DNA from: Holophaga sp.
GTDB taxonomy: Bacteria > Acidobacteriota > Holophagae > Holophagales > Holophagaceae
Assembly: GCA_031292735.1 (NCBI GenBank)
Contig: JARLGP010000265.1
Span: 1 to 63,983 of the forward strand
Direction: 5' to 3'
DNA length: 63,983 bases
Shown: positions 34,120 to 44,379 of the stretch, piece by piece
Position numbering within the stretch: the first letter of the stretch is position 1
Layout: every line of letters starts with the position of its first letter
Made by a program: the position numbers and the translations under genes
Notes under the pieces: generated by a model
Told to the model about the DNA's origin: nothing
Databases searched by the model: none
Seen by the model: only the letters and a program-made list of their open reading frames with translations

Positions 34120-36066
34120 TCAGTCCGGCAGGTGCATGCGCACCGAGGTGACGATCACCCCCGGCTTGGTCATGAGCATGGCCTTGATCCGGAACGCCAT
34201 CTGGTTGTGCAGGATGCGCTGCCACCACTTGGGCGTGACGAACTCCGGGAGGATCACGGTCAGGCAGACTTCGGGCTCGGCCAGGCGGAACCGTTCCACT
34301 TCCTCCAGGATCGGCTCGACAATCCGCCGGTACGGGCTGGGCACGCTGCGCAGGGGCACCCCCATGCCGTAGTAGGCCCAGTCGGCGCGCAGCTTCTGGA
34401 TGGCGGGGCTTTCGTGGAAGCCGTCGGAGCCGAGGTCCACGGTGAGCGCTTCCACCCGGTTGCCGGAGATGAGCCGGGCGTAGGCCAGGGCCTGGACCAC
34501 GCCGGCGTGCAGGCTGGACACCAGCACGATGGCGTGGTGCTTGCTGGGCAGGAAGGCGTCGGTGCGGCTGGCGGCCAGGGTGGACTTCACCCGGATGTAG
34601 TGGCGGTGGATGTTGAAGAAGGTGACCACCAGCACCGGCACCAGGGCGATGACGATCCAGGCGCCGCCGGCGAACTTGGTGATGGCGATGTCCAGCATCA
34701 CGACGGCCGAGGCGCAGCCGCCCAGCCCGTTCACCACCGCCTTGGCGTGCCAGTGGCGGCCGCGCTTGCGGAACCAGTGCACCACCATGCCGGCCTGGCT
34801 GATGGTGAAGCCCAGGAACACGCCCAGGGCGTACAGGGGCAGCAGGATGTCGGTGTTGGCGTGGAACAGGAAGACCAGGCAGCCGGCGAACACGGACAGG
34901 ATCATGATGCCGTTGGAGAACACCAGCCGGTCGCCCATGCTGGTGAACTGCTGGGGCAGGAACCCGTCCTTGGCGTGCAGCGCGGCCAGCCGCGGGAAAT
35001 CGGCGTAGGCGGTGTTGGCCGCCACCACGAGGATGGCGAAGGTGAAGCCCTGGATGATGTAGTAGTAGACCTTGGCGGGCAGCCCCATGACGCCGTGGGT
35101 GCCCAGGATCTGCCGGGTGAGCTTGGAAAGCAGGGTCTCCTGCACCACCGTGGGATCCAGGCTGTGGTGGTAGGTCACCCCGAAGTGGCGGCTGAGCAGG
35201 GTGATGCCCAGGAACATGACGCCCAGCAGGAAGACCATCCAGACCATGGTCTTGGCGGCGTTCTTGCTCGTGGGCTCCTTGAACGCGGTGACCCCGTTGG
35301 AGATCGCCTCCACGCCGGTGAGGGCGGTGCAGCCCGCGGAGTAGGCCCGCATGAACACCCAGACGAACACCAGCCCGCTCAGCTGGGAGGCGTGGCCCAC
35401 CGCGTGCTGGATCTGGTCGGGGCTGGGGTCCGGCACGAACGGGGCGCCGAACGCCCAGCGGCCGAAGCCGATGACCAGCAGGATCATCATGCAGCTGATG
35501 AAGCCGTACGTGGGAATGGCGAACAGCCGCCCGCTCTCCTTCACCCCGCGCAGGTTGGCGGTGGCGATGAAGGCGATGGCCAGCAGCGACAGAAGGACAT
35601 TGTAGCCCTGCAGGAACGGCGCGGCGGCGGTGATGGCCGCGATGCCGGAGGAAACCGACACGGCCACGGTGAGGATGTAGTCGATGAGCAGCGAGGCGCC
35701 GGCGGTCTGGGCCGCCATCTCGCCCAGGTTCTCCTTGGCCACCACGTAGGCGCCGCCGCCGCCCGGGTACTCCATGATGGTCTGCCGGTAGCTGAACGCC
35801 AGCATGGTCAGGAGGGTGACGATGCCGAAGGCGACCGGCACCACCAGCCCGAACACGGCCGAGGCGGCCACTCCCGCGGCGATGCCGATGCCGCCGTGGC
35901 CCAGGGCCATGGACAGGGACGCGGTGATTTCCTGGGTGGCATAGGCCACCGATGAAAGAGCGTCTGAGGAAAAAACAGCTAGTCCAACGGGGTTGCTGAT
36001 CTTGGTGTGCTGAGTCTCGTCGCTGGCCAGTCGGCGACCGAGGAGAAGACGTCGAAAATCAGCCAT
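34120..36066 (-). CDS. APC-family permease, KimA (YdaO)-like potassium transporter
   Basis: The 648-residue protein starts with FSSDALSSVAYATQE, typical of the KimA/YdaO branch of amino acid/polyamine/cation transporters, and has twelve membrane helices. A cytoplasmic universal-stress-like domain follows (about residues 475-640; HAIVLVSSLHAGVVQALAYA). The EYPGGGGAYVVAKENLG loop is also family-specific. KimA of B. subtilis is a high-affinity K+ importer controlled by c-di-AMP. No c-di-AMP riboswitch is possible in the 18 nt upstream, so control would come from the upstream gene's promoter. Substrate assignment to K+ is inferred from family. Confidence 0.82.
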   Translation of the reverse strand: MADFRRLLLGRRLASDETQHTKISNPVGLAVFSSDALSSVAYATQEITASLSMALGHGGIGIAAGVAASAVFGLVVPVAFGIVTLLTMLAFSYRQTIMEYPGGGGAYVVAKENLGEMAAQTAGASLLIDYILTVAVSVSSGIAAITAAAPFLQGYNVLLSLLAIAFIATANLRGVKESGRLFAIPTYGFISCMMILLVIGFGRWAFGAPFVPDPSPDQIQHAVGHASQLSGLVFVWVFMRAYSAGCTALTGVEAISNGVTAFKEPTSKNAAKTMVWMVFLLGVMFLGITLLSRHFGVTYHHSLDPTVVQETLLSKLTRQILGTHGVMGLPAKVYYYIIQGFTFAILVVAANTAYADFPRLAALHAKDGFLPQQFTSMGDRLVFSNGIMILSVFAGCLVFLFHANTDILLPLYALGVFLGFTISQAGMVVHWFRKRGRHWHAKAVVNGLGGCASAVVMLDIAITKFAGGAWIVIALVPVLVVTFFNIHRHYIRVKSTLAASRTDAFLPSKHHAIVLVSSLHAGVVQALAYARLISGNRVEALTVDLGSDGFHESPAIQKLRADWAYYGMGVPLRSVPSPYRRIVEPILEEVERFRLAEPEVCLTVILPEFVTPKWWQRILHNQMAFRIKAMLMTKPGVIVTSVRMHLPD

Positions 36067-36084
36067 ATGACCCCATGCAAAACC

Positions 36085-37008
36085 CTAGTCTGGATTATGA
36101 CTCAAGAATGTCGAAGATGTTGGGATCTGCATCGCTTCGACAATATGTGTCTGCCCGGGCGCCACCGGCCAGAGCCAGCGCTGGTGGCGGGCCAGGATCC
36201 GGCCCTGGACTTCGCTCACCACATCGACGCCGCACAAGGGATCGGAAACTTCCAATGGGCTGCCTGACCGCAACTGGGCGATCCAGTCCGCCGCCATGGG
36301 GCCCAGGGTCACCGGGGTGTCGCCGAACACCACGCCGCGGTCGTGGATCAGCCACAGGCTGGCCCCGCTGTCCAGCAGCGCCGCCATCCAGGCCCGCACG
36401 GCCCGGGCGGTCCAGCCCTGGAGGGCGTCGAACAGCGGATCCGGCAGGTCGGGGTCCTCGGCCCAGGGCAGGCGGCCCTGGAAGGCCCGTTCCACGATCC
36501 GCTGGGCCACCACCCCGAACTGGCCCATGACGTTGGCCGCCAGGATGGTGCCCGGGCGGTGCTCGCGGATCCAGGCGCGCAGCGGCTCCGGGCTGGGCTC
36601 CAGGGAGCCGATCAGCCCGGCCAGGCGGCGGGCGGCGGTGCCGGTGGCGCGGACCCGGCCCGACCAGGGCTGGCGCGCGGTGCGCCAGGCCAGGGCGGCC
36701 AGCGCATCCAGCCCGCCGGTGAGATCCTGGAACACCCAGGGCGGGAAGCGGCGGTGCCGGAGCAGAGTGCGGACCCGGCTCCAGGGGTCGGCGTCCCAGC
36801 CCACCGTCGAGGCGGGCGCCAGGCGCCAGGGCACCTCCAGCCCGGAGCCGGCCCCCAGGACCAGCACCGGCGCCGCCGGATCCGCCGCCCCCAGGCCCTG
36901 GCCCAGGAAGTCCCGGGCCCGGGCCAGGTGGTCGGCCCAGAGCGCCCGGTTCCGGCCCAGGAAGGCCCGCTGCTCCGCGGCCAGGTCCTTGGCCAGCGGA
37001 GTCGCCAT
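36085..37008 (-). CDS. Uncharacterised protein with SAM-methyltransferase-like motif
   Basis: The 307-residue protein has VLVLGAGSGLEVPW (about residues 48-61), which resembles motif I of class I methyltransferases, followed by STVGWDADPW where the acidic residue would bind the ribose. Later ILAANVMGQFG could be motif IV. I do not recognise the family, and no substrate can be suggested. The ATG at 37008 overlaps the stop of the patatin gene by one base, and kimA-like follows 18 nt later, so all three are probably co-transcribed. Confidence 0.6.
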   Translation of the reverse strand: MATPLAKDLAAEQRAFLGRNRALWADHLARARDFLGQGLGAADPAAPVLVLGAGSGLEVPWRLAPASTVGWDADPWSRVRTLLRHRRFPPWVFQDLTGGLDALAALAWRTARQPWSGRVRATGTAARRLAGLIGSLEPSPEPLRAWIREHRPGTILAANVMGQFGVVAQRIVERAFQGRLPWAEDPDLPDPLFDALQGWTARAVRAWMAALLDSGASLWLIHDRGVVFGDTPVTLGPMAADWIAQLRSGSPLEVSDPLCGVDVVSEVQGRILARHQRWLWPVAPGQTHIVEAMQIPTSSTFLSHNPD

Positions 37009-39749
37009 CAGCGGTGGCTCCAGATATCGAACGGCTGGGTGCCGATCAGCGCGGTGAAGGTGCCCGAGGCCCGGCTCCAGCCCTGGCCCTGGCTGGTGCG
37101 CAGGCCGCCGTAGGACACCTCCACGTAGAACCGGGACAGGATGGTGCGCAGCACAAGGCCGGCCCCTTCGCCCCGCAGGGCGCTGAACAGGCTGCCGGCG
37201 TCGCCGGCCATCAGCCCGTAGTCGAACCGGGGAATCGCCTGGAAGGACAGGCCGTACGGCCCGGGAATGCCCACCGGGAAGCCCAGCCGCCCCACCAGGA
37301 AATTGGGCGCCAGGTAGCCCATGGACCTGGAACCCATCAGGAACGACGTTCCGCCCAGGGTCCACCAGCGGTCCACCGGGAGGTGGTTGCCGTAGCCCCA
37401 CTCCAGGTCCAGGTCCAGGCCCGGGCTGGCCGGGGTGCGGTTGGAGCCGAACGAGGTGAGCCCCCGGGCCCGCAGGTAGCCGAAGCGGAACGGGGTCCCC
37501 GGGGTCTCGGCGGTGGCCATCGACTCGCCGAACCCGTAGCGGCCGCGCACCAGCAGGCCGTCATGGGGGAAGGTGTGGCGGTCGAAGTTGTCCCATTCGG
37601 TGGACAGTTCCGCGGTGCGCTGATGGCTCACCTGCCGCTGGCCGCCCCAGGTGGCGGCGGCCTCGCGCCAACCGGCGTCCAGCCCGGTCTTGCCCTGGCC
37701 CAGGTTGCCGAACCGGAAGAACCAGCCCAGGCCCAGGTCGCGCCGCTCGATCCTGCCGTCGTCCACCCCGGCCGGGATGGTGGTGCTGGGGAAGAACAGC
37801 GGCCCGTCCAGGCGCTGGCGCCAGGAGGAGGCGGTCGCGGCCAGCCCGTTGCCCGGGAAGTCGCGGGCCACCGGCCCGCGCAGGGCCATCCACACCTGGT
37901 CTTCCAGCCGGTTCTTGATCCCGCCGATCTCCCCTTCCACCCCCGCCGCGCCGAAGTTGACGGTGCGGTAGGTGAAGCCGGATTCGGCGCCCAGGTTGGA
38001 TTCGTAGCCCAGGCTCAGGTCCAGCACCTGGCTCTTGTGGTGCACCGGCACCAGGGCCAGCTCCGCCCCGTTGTCGGCGCCCGGGGCCGGCCGCAGCTGG
38101 AACCGCAGCTCCAGGAGCTGCAGCCGGCGTTCCACCAGGTCCACCTGGTTGCGCAGGCGGGCGGTGCGCAGGGGCTGCCCGACCAGGCCGGCCATGGCGC
38201 CCTTCAGGTACCTGGACTCGGACTCCCGGCCGCCGCCCAGCACCGTGACCTTGCGGATCCGCGGCTCGCGCACCACCAGCCGGAGGGTGCCGGAGGCGTC
38301 CTGGAAGCCGGACCCGCGCACATCCACCAGCGGGGTGCCGTCCATGACGATGCGGTGCACCCAGTCGCCCACGAAGGCCCCGAAGTCCTCGGGATTGAAG
38401 CGCTCGCCCAGCGGGAAGCGCGTGCGCAGGCCGGCCTCGATCTCGCGGCGCCAGCCCTCGGGCGCATCCACCTCCCACTGCCGGATCCGGGCGAAGGGGG
38501 TGAACCGGAAGACCAGCACCGTTTTACCGTCCTGGTCCACGCAGGCGGCCGTGGCCTCCCGGGCCCAGCCGTGCAGCAGCATCTGCTGGAGCACCACCAG
38601 CACGCCCTGGCGGCGGATCGGCTGGCCTTCGGGCAGCACCCGGCCCAGCATGGCCCTGGCCTCCGGCGGCAGCGGGGCGGGGGTCTGGATCACCATCTTG
38701 CGGGTGGGCAGCAGCTCCTCGCCGCCCAGCGGGTTCATCAGCGCCGCCCGGAGCGCCGGCACCCCGGCGTCGAACGCCTTGCGCCCCGCCGCCACCATGG
38801 CCGGCAACTGGCCGCCGTAGTCCATGAAATTCACCGGGCCCAGCTCGGGACGGATCAGCACGCTGGCCTCGGCCCGGCTTTCCCACTGGCGGCGTTCCAC
38901 CACCAGGTCGAGGCTGCGCGCGGCCAGGGAGAAGAAGTTGGTGGCGGTGCGGTTGTCCAGCGGCGAGCTCACGTCCACCGCCAGGGTCAGGTCCGGGTGG
39001 AAGGCGTCCATGGCGATGAACACCGGGAGGTTCTCCACCAGAGCCCCGTCCACGTAATGCTGCCCGCCGATGAGCACCGGGCTGAAGGCGCCGGGCACGG
39101 CCATGGAGGCGCGCAGCACCTCCACCAGGTCGCCGTCCTGGAAGACCCGGCCCTTGCCCGTTTCCAGGGTGGTGGCCACCACCCGCAGCGGGAAGCGCAG
39201 GGCGTCGAAGTTGCCGCCGGAGAAGTAGGCGCCCCGGGCCAGCAGGCCTTCCAGGGTGCGCTGGATCTCCACCCCGTCGCGCAAGGCCAGGGCGAACGAG
39301 GGCCGCCCGCCCTCCATCTGGATGGAGAGGATGGTCCCGTTCTCCGCCTCGTCCTCCTGCAGGGTGCGCCCGGGGCTGCGCACCAGCGGATCCAGGAAGG
39401 CCCGGTTGAAATCCACCCGGGTGAACAGCTCCTGGATCTCCTGGCCGGAGAAGCCGCTGGCCATGAGCGCGCCCATGAGCGCGCCGGCGCTGGTGCCGGT
39501 GATGCTGTCCACCGGCACCCCCGCCTCCTCCAGCCGCTGGATCACCCCGATGGCGGCCACCGCGCGGGCGCCGCCGCCGCTGAGCACCAGGGCCACCGAG
39601 GGCCGCCCGGGCAGCTCCACCCGGGGCGCGAAGTGGAACACGAAGTCCGGGGGCACCACCTTCACCGCGAACGGCGCCACCCGGGGCGCGGGCTCGGCCG
39701 CCATCAGCAGGCAGGATGCCGCCGCGGCCAGCAGTGCCCGCAAGATCAT
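37008..39749 (-). CDS. Patatin-like phospholipase fused to POTRA and outer-membrane barrel
   Basis: The 913-residue protein has a signal peptide (ALLAAAASCLLMAAEP) and a patatin domain (about 45-340) with oxyanion-hole LSGGGARAVAAIG, nucleophile elbow GTSAGA and catalytic Asp in YVDGALVENLP. A POTRA-like region lies near 420-520, and a BamA/Omp85-type beta-barrel fills the C-terminal part from about 590. This order matches the PlpD/FplA class of self-secreting phospholipases, where the barrel delivers or anchors the lipase. The start is ATG 39749; the upstream in-frame extension is low-complexity and lacks a signal peptide. The fusion implies membrane lipid turnover or an effector role. Confidence 0.88.
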   Translation of the reverse strand: MILRALLAAAASCLLMAAEPAPRVAPFAVKVVPPDFVFHFAPRVELPGRPSVALVLSGGGARAVAAIGVIQRLEEAGVPVDSITGTSAGALMGALMASGFSGQEIQELFTRVDFNRAFLDPLVRSPGRTLQEDEAENGTILSIQMEGGRPSFALALRDGVEIQRTLEGLLARGAYFSGGNFDALRFPLRVVATTLETGKGRVFQDGDLVEVLRASMAVPGAFSPVLIGGQHYVDGALVENLPVFIAMDAFHPDLTLAVDVSSPLDNRTATNFFSLAARSLDLVVERRQWESRAEASVLIRPELGPVNFMDYGGQLPAMVAAGRKAFDAGVPALRAALMNPLGGEELLPTRKMVIQTPAPLPPEARAMLGRVLPEGQPIRRQGVLVVLQQMLLHGWAREATAACVDQDGKTVLVFRFTPFARIRQWEVDAPEGWRREIEAGLRTRFPLGERFNPEDFGAFVGDWVHRIVMDGTPLVDVRGSGFQDASGTLRLVVREPRIRKVTVLGGGRESESRYLKGAMAGLVGQPLRTARLRNQVDLVERRLQLLELRFQLRPAPGADNGAELALVPVHHKSQVLDLSLGYESNLGAESGFTYRTVNFGAAGVEGEIGGIKNRLEDQVWMALRGPVARDFPGNGLAATASSWRQRLDGPLFFPSTTIPAGVDDGRIERRDLGLGWFFRFGNLGQGKTGLDAGWREAAATWGGQRQVSHQRTAELSTEWDNFDRHTFPHDGLLVRGRYGFGESMATAETPGTPFRFGYLRARGLTSFGSNRTPASPGLDLDLEWGYGNHLPVDRWWTLGGTSFLMGSRSMGYLAPNFLVGRLGFPVGIPGPYGLSFQAIPRFDYGLMAGDAGSLFSALRGEGAGLVLRTILSRFYVEVSYGGLRTSQGQGWSRASGTFTALIGTQPFDIWSHR

Positions 39750-39844
39750 GCCAGACCTGGCGACCGGGCTCTGCCCGGGCACCAGGTGGGGGAGCACGAG
39801 GGGGGACGGAGAGGGAGCGTAGCGACCGCGCGGTCCCCCCTCGT

Positions 39845-40570
39845 TCATGAAAGTGCGGCGAGCTGGGCCGCCATCATCGCCGCGCACCCTTCCAGCCCCA
39901 GGTCCATCAAAGCCATGGCCTCGGCCCGGCTGAAACTGCGCCCCTCCCCGGTGGACTGGAACTCCACCAGCTCCAGCCCGCCCGCGGCCGGCACCCGGGC
40001 GGCCGCCACCAGGTTGCAATCCACCGCGGCCCGGTGGTCCTCCTCGTACTCCAGGTCGAGGATCAGCCCCCGGCGCAGCTCAGCCCCGGCTTCCAGGATG
40101 CCCACGCTCACCGCCGCCACCTGGCGGCGCAGCGCCGCGCCCAGGTCCCGGCCCTTCAGGGCGATGGCCAGCGCCACCCAGGCGCCGGTGATGGCCGCGC
40201 AGCGGGTGCCGCCGTCGGCGTTGAGCACATCACAATCCAGGGTGATCTGGCGCTCGCCCAGGGCCTCCAGGTCCACCGCCTGGCGCAGGCTGCGGCCGAT
40301 CAGCCGCTGGATCTCCACCGTGCGGCCCTGCTGCTTGCCCTTGGCCGCTTCCCGGTCTGTCCGGGTATGGGTACTGCGCGGCAACATGCCGTATTCGGAC
40401 GTGATCCAGCCCCGGCCCTGGCCCTTCATCCAGCCCGGCACCCGATCTTCCAGGCTGGCGGAACAGAGCACGTGGGTGTCGCCCAGGCGGATCAGGCAGG
40501 ATCCGTCGGCATGCACCTGGACCCCGGTCTCCAGCCGCAGATTCCTCAATTCATTGGGAGTTCTCATCAT
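39845..40570 (-). CDS. rph: Ribonuclease PH
   Basis: The 241-residue protein is a typical RNase PH that trims tRNA 3' ends by phosphorolysis. It has the conserved R-rich phosphate-binding region ([28 protein letters not shown]), [10 protein letters not shown] with its catalytic Asp, and [12 protein letters not shown] AVDCNLV. The start is one of two adjacent ATG codons (40570 or 40567), overlapping the rpiB stop by 4 nt. Translation is probably coupled to rpiB. Confidence 0.95.
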   Translation of the reverse strand: MMRTPNELRNLRLETGVQVHADGSCLIRLGDTHVLCSASLEDRVPGWMKGQGRGWITSEYGMLPRSTHTRTDREAAKGKQQGRTVEIQRLIGRSLRQAVDLEALGERQITLDCDVLNADGGTRCAAITGAWVALAIALKGRDLGAALRRQVAAVSVGILEAGAELRRGLILDLEYEEDHRAAVDCNLVAAARVPAAGGLELVEFQSTGEGRSFSRAEAMALMDLGLEGCAAMMAAQLAALS

Positions 40571-41001
40571 TTTTCAGGATCCAGTTCGATTTTTTTCACT
40601 CGATTTTGGTGGCGACCGCCGAGAAAGGGGGTTTCCAGGAAGGTTTTCAGGTAATATTCAGCTTGGAGCGGATCCGTCAGCCGCTGGCCGAAAGCGATGG
40701 CGTTTGCGTCGTTGTGCTGTCTAGCCAGTCTGGCGTGCTCGGGGGAAGTCACCAGGGCACAACGGACGTTGGCATGGCGGTTGGCCGCCATGCTGATCCC
40801 GATCCCTGAGCCGCACACCAGTACTAGGCGTTCCCACTTGTCCTTCCCAGCCGCTGCCCGGTGCGCAAAATCCGGATAATCCACAGAGGCAGGACCATCG
40901 GTTCCGAAGTCGACCGCCTCGTGTCCAGCAGCAAGGGCCCACGCCTTCAGGCGTTCCTTGAGGTCATACCCCGCATGATCGCTAGCAAAACCCAGTTTCA
41001 T
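40567..41001 (-). CDS. rpiB: Ribose-5-phosphate isomerase B
   Basis: The 144-residue protein has the RpiB/LacA fold with SDHAGYDLK (residues 7-15), the active-site Cys at 63 in CGSGIGIS and the HND/NAIAFG region near 102-110. It interconverts ribose 5-phosphate and ribulose 5-phosphate in the pentose phosphate pathway. The start ATG 41001 was chosen because the upstream 73 codons of the open frame show no similarity to the family and overlap the divergent SNF2 promoter. It is 30 nt from the divergent helicase gene. Confidence 0.94.
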   Translation of the reverse strand: MKLGFASDHAGYDLKERLKAWALAAGHEAVDFGTDGPASVDYPDFAHRAAAGKDKWERLVLVCGSGIGISMAANRHANVRCALVTSPEHARLARQHNDANAIAFGQRLTDPLQAEYYLKTFLETPFLGGRHQNRVKKIELDPEK

Positions 41002-41031
41002 ATGTGTCGCTCCCAGGAAAAGGGTAACTGA

Positions 41032-44000
41032 ATGACCCGGCCCATACTTCAGTATCGTCCCCTGGACCGCGGCTTTCTGCTTTGTCTTCAGGGCGAAGCC
41101 GCGGTTGCCGACTGGCAGCGCATCCTGCGCACCCTGCCGGGCAACCTTCACGGCCGCGACCGGCTCACCCCGGCCCGGGCCCGGGTGTTCCTGGCCGACG
41201 GCAGCCTGGTGGAGACCCACACGGTGCCCCTGCGCTGGCAGCGGGCCCTGCCCTGGCTGGCCTCCATGGCCGCCGACCCGGGGCGGGTGGGCGGCAGCCT
41301 GGCCTTCTGGGGCGTGGCCCTGCGCCTTCTGCAGTCCATGGTGCTGCGCGGCGCCCTGCTGCCCCAGCTGGACACCCGCGGCAACCCATGGCGCGCCACC
41401 TGGGGCATCAGCCTCACCAGCCCCGTGGACCGCGAGGCCCTGGACCAGCTGCTGAAGTCCATGCCCCCCTCGGCCCTGGCGTTCCCCGAGGACGACGGCT
41501 GGACCTTTACCAAGGGTCTGGCCCTGGGCACCTTCGAGACCGAGGAACTGGACGACGACCTGGCCATGCCGCCTTCAGGCCAGATGGTGCTGCGCGCCTT
41601 CCTGGAGGACGGCGCCGATTTCCTGGTGCGCTTCGTGGCCGGATCGCTGCGCCAGGGGGAGGATCCCCGGCTGGGCCTGATCCACCGCCTGCGCGGGCAC
41701 AAGCGCGACCGGCTGCCCTGGGACGAGCGGCTGATGGTGGCCCTCAGCCACCCCATGAACGAGTTCCCCACCATCGGCATCACCGAGCGGACCCTGGGCG
41801 AACAGCTGGAGCAGTGGAGCGAAGGCGCCCGGGTCCAGTGGATCCGCCCCAGCCTCACCCTGGAGGCGCCGCCGGTGCCGCCGGGCAAGGACGCCATCCA
41901 GGAGGCCGACCGCCTGTCCGAAGGCGGCTGGATCCTGCGGGTGGGCCTGGAGACCCAGGAAGGCGACGTGATCCCGGTGAACCGCCTCTGGGAGGCCTCC
42001 ATCGAGCCCGAGGTGCTGGAGGCGCGCAAGGTGCTGCTGCGCGGCCTGGCCCGGGCGGTGCCGTTCTTCCCGGCCCTGGAGGGCACCCTTTCCGGAAAGC
42101 AGCCCGAAGACCTCATCCTCACCCCGCCGGAAGCCTGGGAGTTCCTCACCCGGGGCGCCTCCCAGCTCAAGGAGTCCGGCTTCCTGGTGCACATCCCCGA
42201 GGCCCTGGCCGAATTCGGCGGCGCCCGCCGGCTGCGGGCCAAGGTCAAGCTCGGCGCCCGCCAGCTGCTGGAGGGCAGCGCCGAAGCCGCCCAGGAAGGG
42301 CTGGACGGCGCGGTTTCCGCCGACTGGTCGCTGATGCTGGGCAGCGACAACCTGGACCTCCAGGATTTCGCCCAGATGGCCAGCCTCAAGCATCCGCTGG
42401 TGGCCTGGAAGGGCAAGTGGGTGGCCCTGGATCCGGCCACGCTCAAGCAGATCACCCAGGTGATCCAGGCCAGCCGCGGCGCCGGGTTCGAAAGCATGAG
42501 CCGGGGCGAGGCCCTGGCCGCGGCCCTCACCGGCACCGCGCACATCCCCGGGGTGACCGAGGCCATCGAAGTGGAGGCCGCCGGCGATTTCGGCGCCGCG
42601 CTTGACGAGCTGAAGATCCTCCCCGATCAGCCCATCACCCAGCCGGCCGGCTTCATCGGCGAGCTGCGGCCCTACCAGCTGCGCGGCCTGGCCTGGCTGG
42701 ACGGCCTGGACCGGCTCGGCCTGGGCGGCATCCTGGCCGACGACATGGGCCTGGGCAAGACCATCGAGGTGCTGGCGCTGCTGCTGCACCGGCAGCAGAA
42801 GAACCCCCAGGTGGGCCCGCCCACCCTGCTGATCTGCCCCACGTCCCTGCTGGGCAACTGGGAGCGGGAGATCACCAAGTTCGCGCCCACCATCCCGTTC
42901 TTCGTGCACCACGGCAACAACCGGGACGACCTGCCGAAGGTGTTCCGGCCGCACACCATCGTGCTCACCACCTACGGCGTGATCCGCCGCGAGGAGGAGA
43001 TCTTCAGCGCCCGCCACTGGGGCATGGCGGTGGTGGACGAGGCCCAGGCCATCAAGAACGCCGGCTCCTTCCAGGCCAAGGCGGTGCGCCGGCTCAAGGC
43101 CCCGTTCAAGCTGGCGCTCACCGGCACCCCCATCGAGAACCGGCTGCTGGAGCTGTGGTCGATCCTGGCCTTCGCCCTGCCGGGCTACCTGGGCGGGGAA
43201 TCCTCCTTCAAGGAGCAGTTCGCCTCGCCCATCGAGAAGTACCGCGATCCGGACGCCGCCCTGGAGCTGCGCCAGCGGGTGGGCCCGTTCATCCTGCGCC
43301 GGCTCAAGACCGACCGCAGCATCATCCAGGACCTGCCCGAGAAGCTGGAGATGAAGGTCTACACCCAGCTCAGCAAGGAGCAGGCCGCGCTCTACAAGGC
43401 CCGGGTGGAGCAGATGGACCTGGACCTGGCCGCCGCCAACGGCATCGAGCGCCGGGGCCGGATCCTCGCCCTGCTCACCCACCTCAAGCAGATCTGCAAC
43501 CATCCCAGCCAGTTCCTCAAGACCGCCGGCCCCTACAAGGGCCGCAGCGGCAAGCTGGAGCGGCTCACCGAGATGCTGGAGGAAGTGCTGGAAACCGGAG
43601 AAAAGGCCCTGGTGTTCACCCAGTTCAAGGAGATGGGCGACCGCCTGCAGATCCACCTGAACGATGTGCTGGGCTTCGAGCCGCCCTTCCTGCACGGCGG
43701 ATCGTCCCGGGAGCAGCGCGACGAGATGGTGCGCAGCTTCCAGGAGGACGAGGACGGCGCCAAGGTGCTGCTGCTCAGCCTCAAGGCCGGCGGCGTCGGC
43801 CTCAACCTCACCGCCGCCACCCACGTGTTCCACTTCGACCGCTGGTGGAACCCGGCGGTGGAGGACCAGGCCACGGACCGCACCTACCGCATCGGCCAGA
43901 CCAAGAACGTCCAGGTGCACAAGCTCATCACCATGGGCACCCTGGAAGAGAAGATCGACGCCATGCTGGAATCCAAGCGCGACCTGGCCGACCGGGTGGT

Positions 44001-44379
44001 GGGCACCGGCGAAGGCTGGCTCACCGAACTGGACGACGAGGCCCTGCGCCGGCTGGTGCTGCTGGAGCCGGACGCCGACATCATGGGCGAGGACGAGCTG
44101 AACGGCAACGGCCACGGCAATGGCCACGGCTCCGCCAACGGCCGGGTCCATCCGCCGCTGCCGCCTGAACCGGAACCGGAACCCGAACCGGAGTCGGAGT
44201 CGGCAGCGGAGCCGGCGCCCGCGGCCGAGGCCCATCCGGACGAGGCCGAGCTGGTCATGGCCAGCGTCGCCGCCGAGCCGCCGGTCCCGGCCAAACCCAC
44301 CCGCGGCCGGCCGCCCAGCCTCAAGGGCACCGTCAAGAGGAAACCCAAGGTGACCTTGCGCAAAGGGGTGATTTCGTGA
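41032..44379 (+). CDS. SNF2-family helicase/ATPase
   Basis: The 1115-residue protein is a bacterial SNF2/Rad54-type ATPase. The first 540 residues are a family-specific N-terminal region. The ATPase core has ADDMGLGKT (about 566), DEAQ (about 668), LTGTPIENRL (about 695), and motifs V/VI as GGVGLNLTAATHVFHFD and QATDRTYRIGQ (about 920-960). The C-terminal 80 residues have Gly/His/Asn repeats (NGNGHGNGHG), a Pro/Glu-rich run and an AT-hook-like RGRPPSLKG. Such proteins translocate on double-stranded DNA and remodel protein-DNA complexes. The stop overlaps the SWIM-protein start by 4 nt, the usual arrangement for bacterial SNF2. Confidence 0.92.
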   Translation: MTRPILQYRPLDRGFLLCLQGEAAVADWQRILRTLPGNLHGRDRLTPARARVFLADGSLVETHTVPLRWQRALPWLASMAADPGRVGGSLAFWGVALRLLQSMVLRGALLPQLDTRGNPWRATWGISLTSPVDREALDQLLKSMPPSALAFPEDDGWTFTKGLALGTFETEELDDDLAMPPSGQMVLRAFLEDGADFLVRFVAGSLRQGEDPRLGLIHRLRGHKRDRLPWDERLMVALSHPMNEFPTIGITERTLGEQLEQWSEGARVQWIRPSLTLEAPPVPPGKDAIQEADRLSEGGWILRVGLETQEGDVIPVNRLWEASIEPEVLEARKVLLRGLARAVPFFPALEGTLSGKQPEDLILTPPEAWEFLTRGASQLKESGFLVHIPEALAEFGGARRLRAKVKLGARQLLEGSAEAAQEGLDGAVSADWSLMLGSDNLDLQDFAQMASLKHPLVAWKGKWVALDPATLKQITQVIQASRGAGFESMSRGEALAAALTGTAHIPGVTEAIEVEAAGDFGAALDELKILPDQPITQPAGFIGELRPYQLRGLAWLDGLDRLGLGGILADDMGLGKTIEVLALLLHRQQKNPQVGPPTLLICPTSLLGNWEREITKFAPTIPFFVHHGNNRDDLPKVFRPHTIVLTTYGVIRREEEIFSARHWGMAVVDEAQAIKNAGSFQAKAVRRLKAPFKLALTGTPIENRLLELWSILAFALPGYLGGESSFKEQFASPIEKYRDPDAALELRQRVGPFILRRLKTDRSIIQDLPEKLEMKVYTQLSKEQAALYKARVEQMDLDLAAANGIERRGRILALLTHLKQICNHPSQFLKTAGPYKGRSGKLERLTEMLEEVLETGEKALVFTQFKEMGDRLQIHLNDVLGFEPPFLHGGSSREQRDEMVRSFQEDEDGAKVLLLSLKAGGVGLNLTAATHVFHFDRWWNPAVEDQATDRTYRIGQTKNVQVHKLITMGTLEEKIDAMLESKRDLADRVVGTGEGWLTELDDEALRRLVLLEPDADIMGEDELNGNGHGNGHGSANGRVHPPLPPEPEPEPEPESESAAEPAPAAEAHPDEAELVMASVAAEPPVPAKPTRGRPPSLKGTVKRKPKVTLRKGVIS

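Noticed and set aside
33241..35955. 904-codon plus-strand frame across the RDD-like and KimA-like genes
   Set aside because: It spans two convergent real genes and reads as Gly/His/Gln-rich nonsense.
36067..36084. c-di-AMP riboswitch before the KimA-like gene
   Set aside because: Only 18 nt separate it from the upstream gene, far too short for that RNA.
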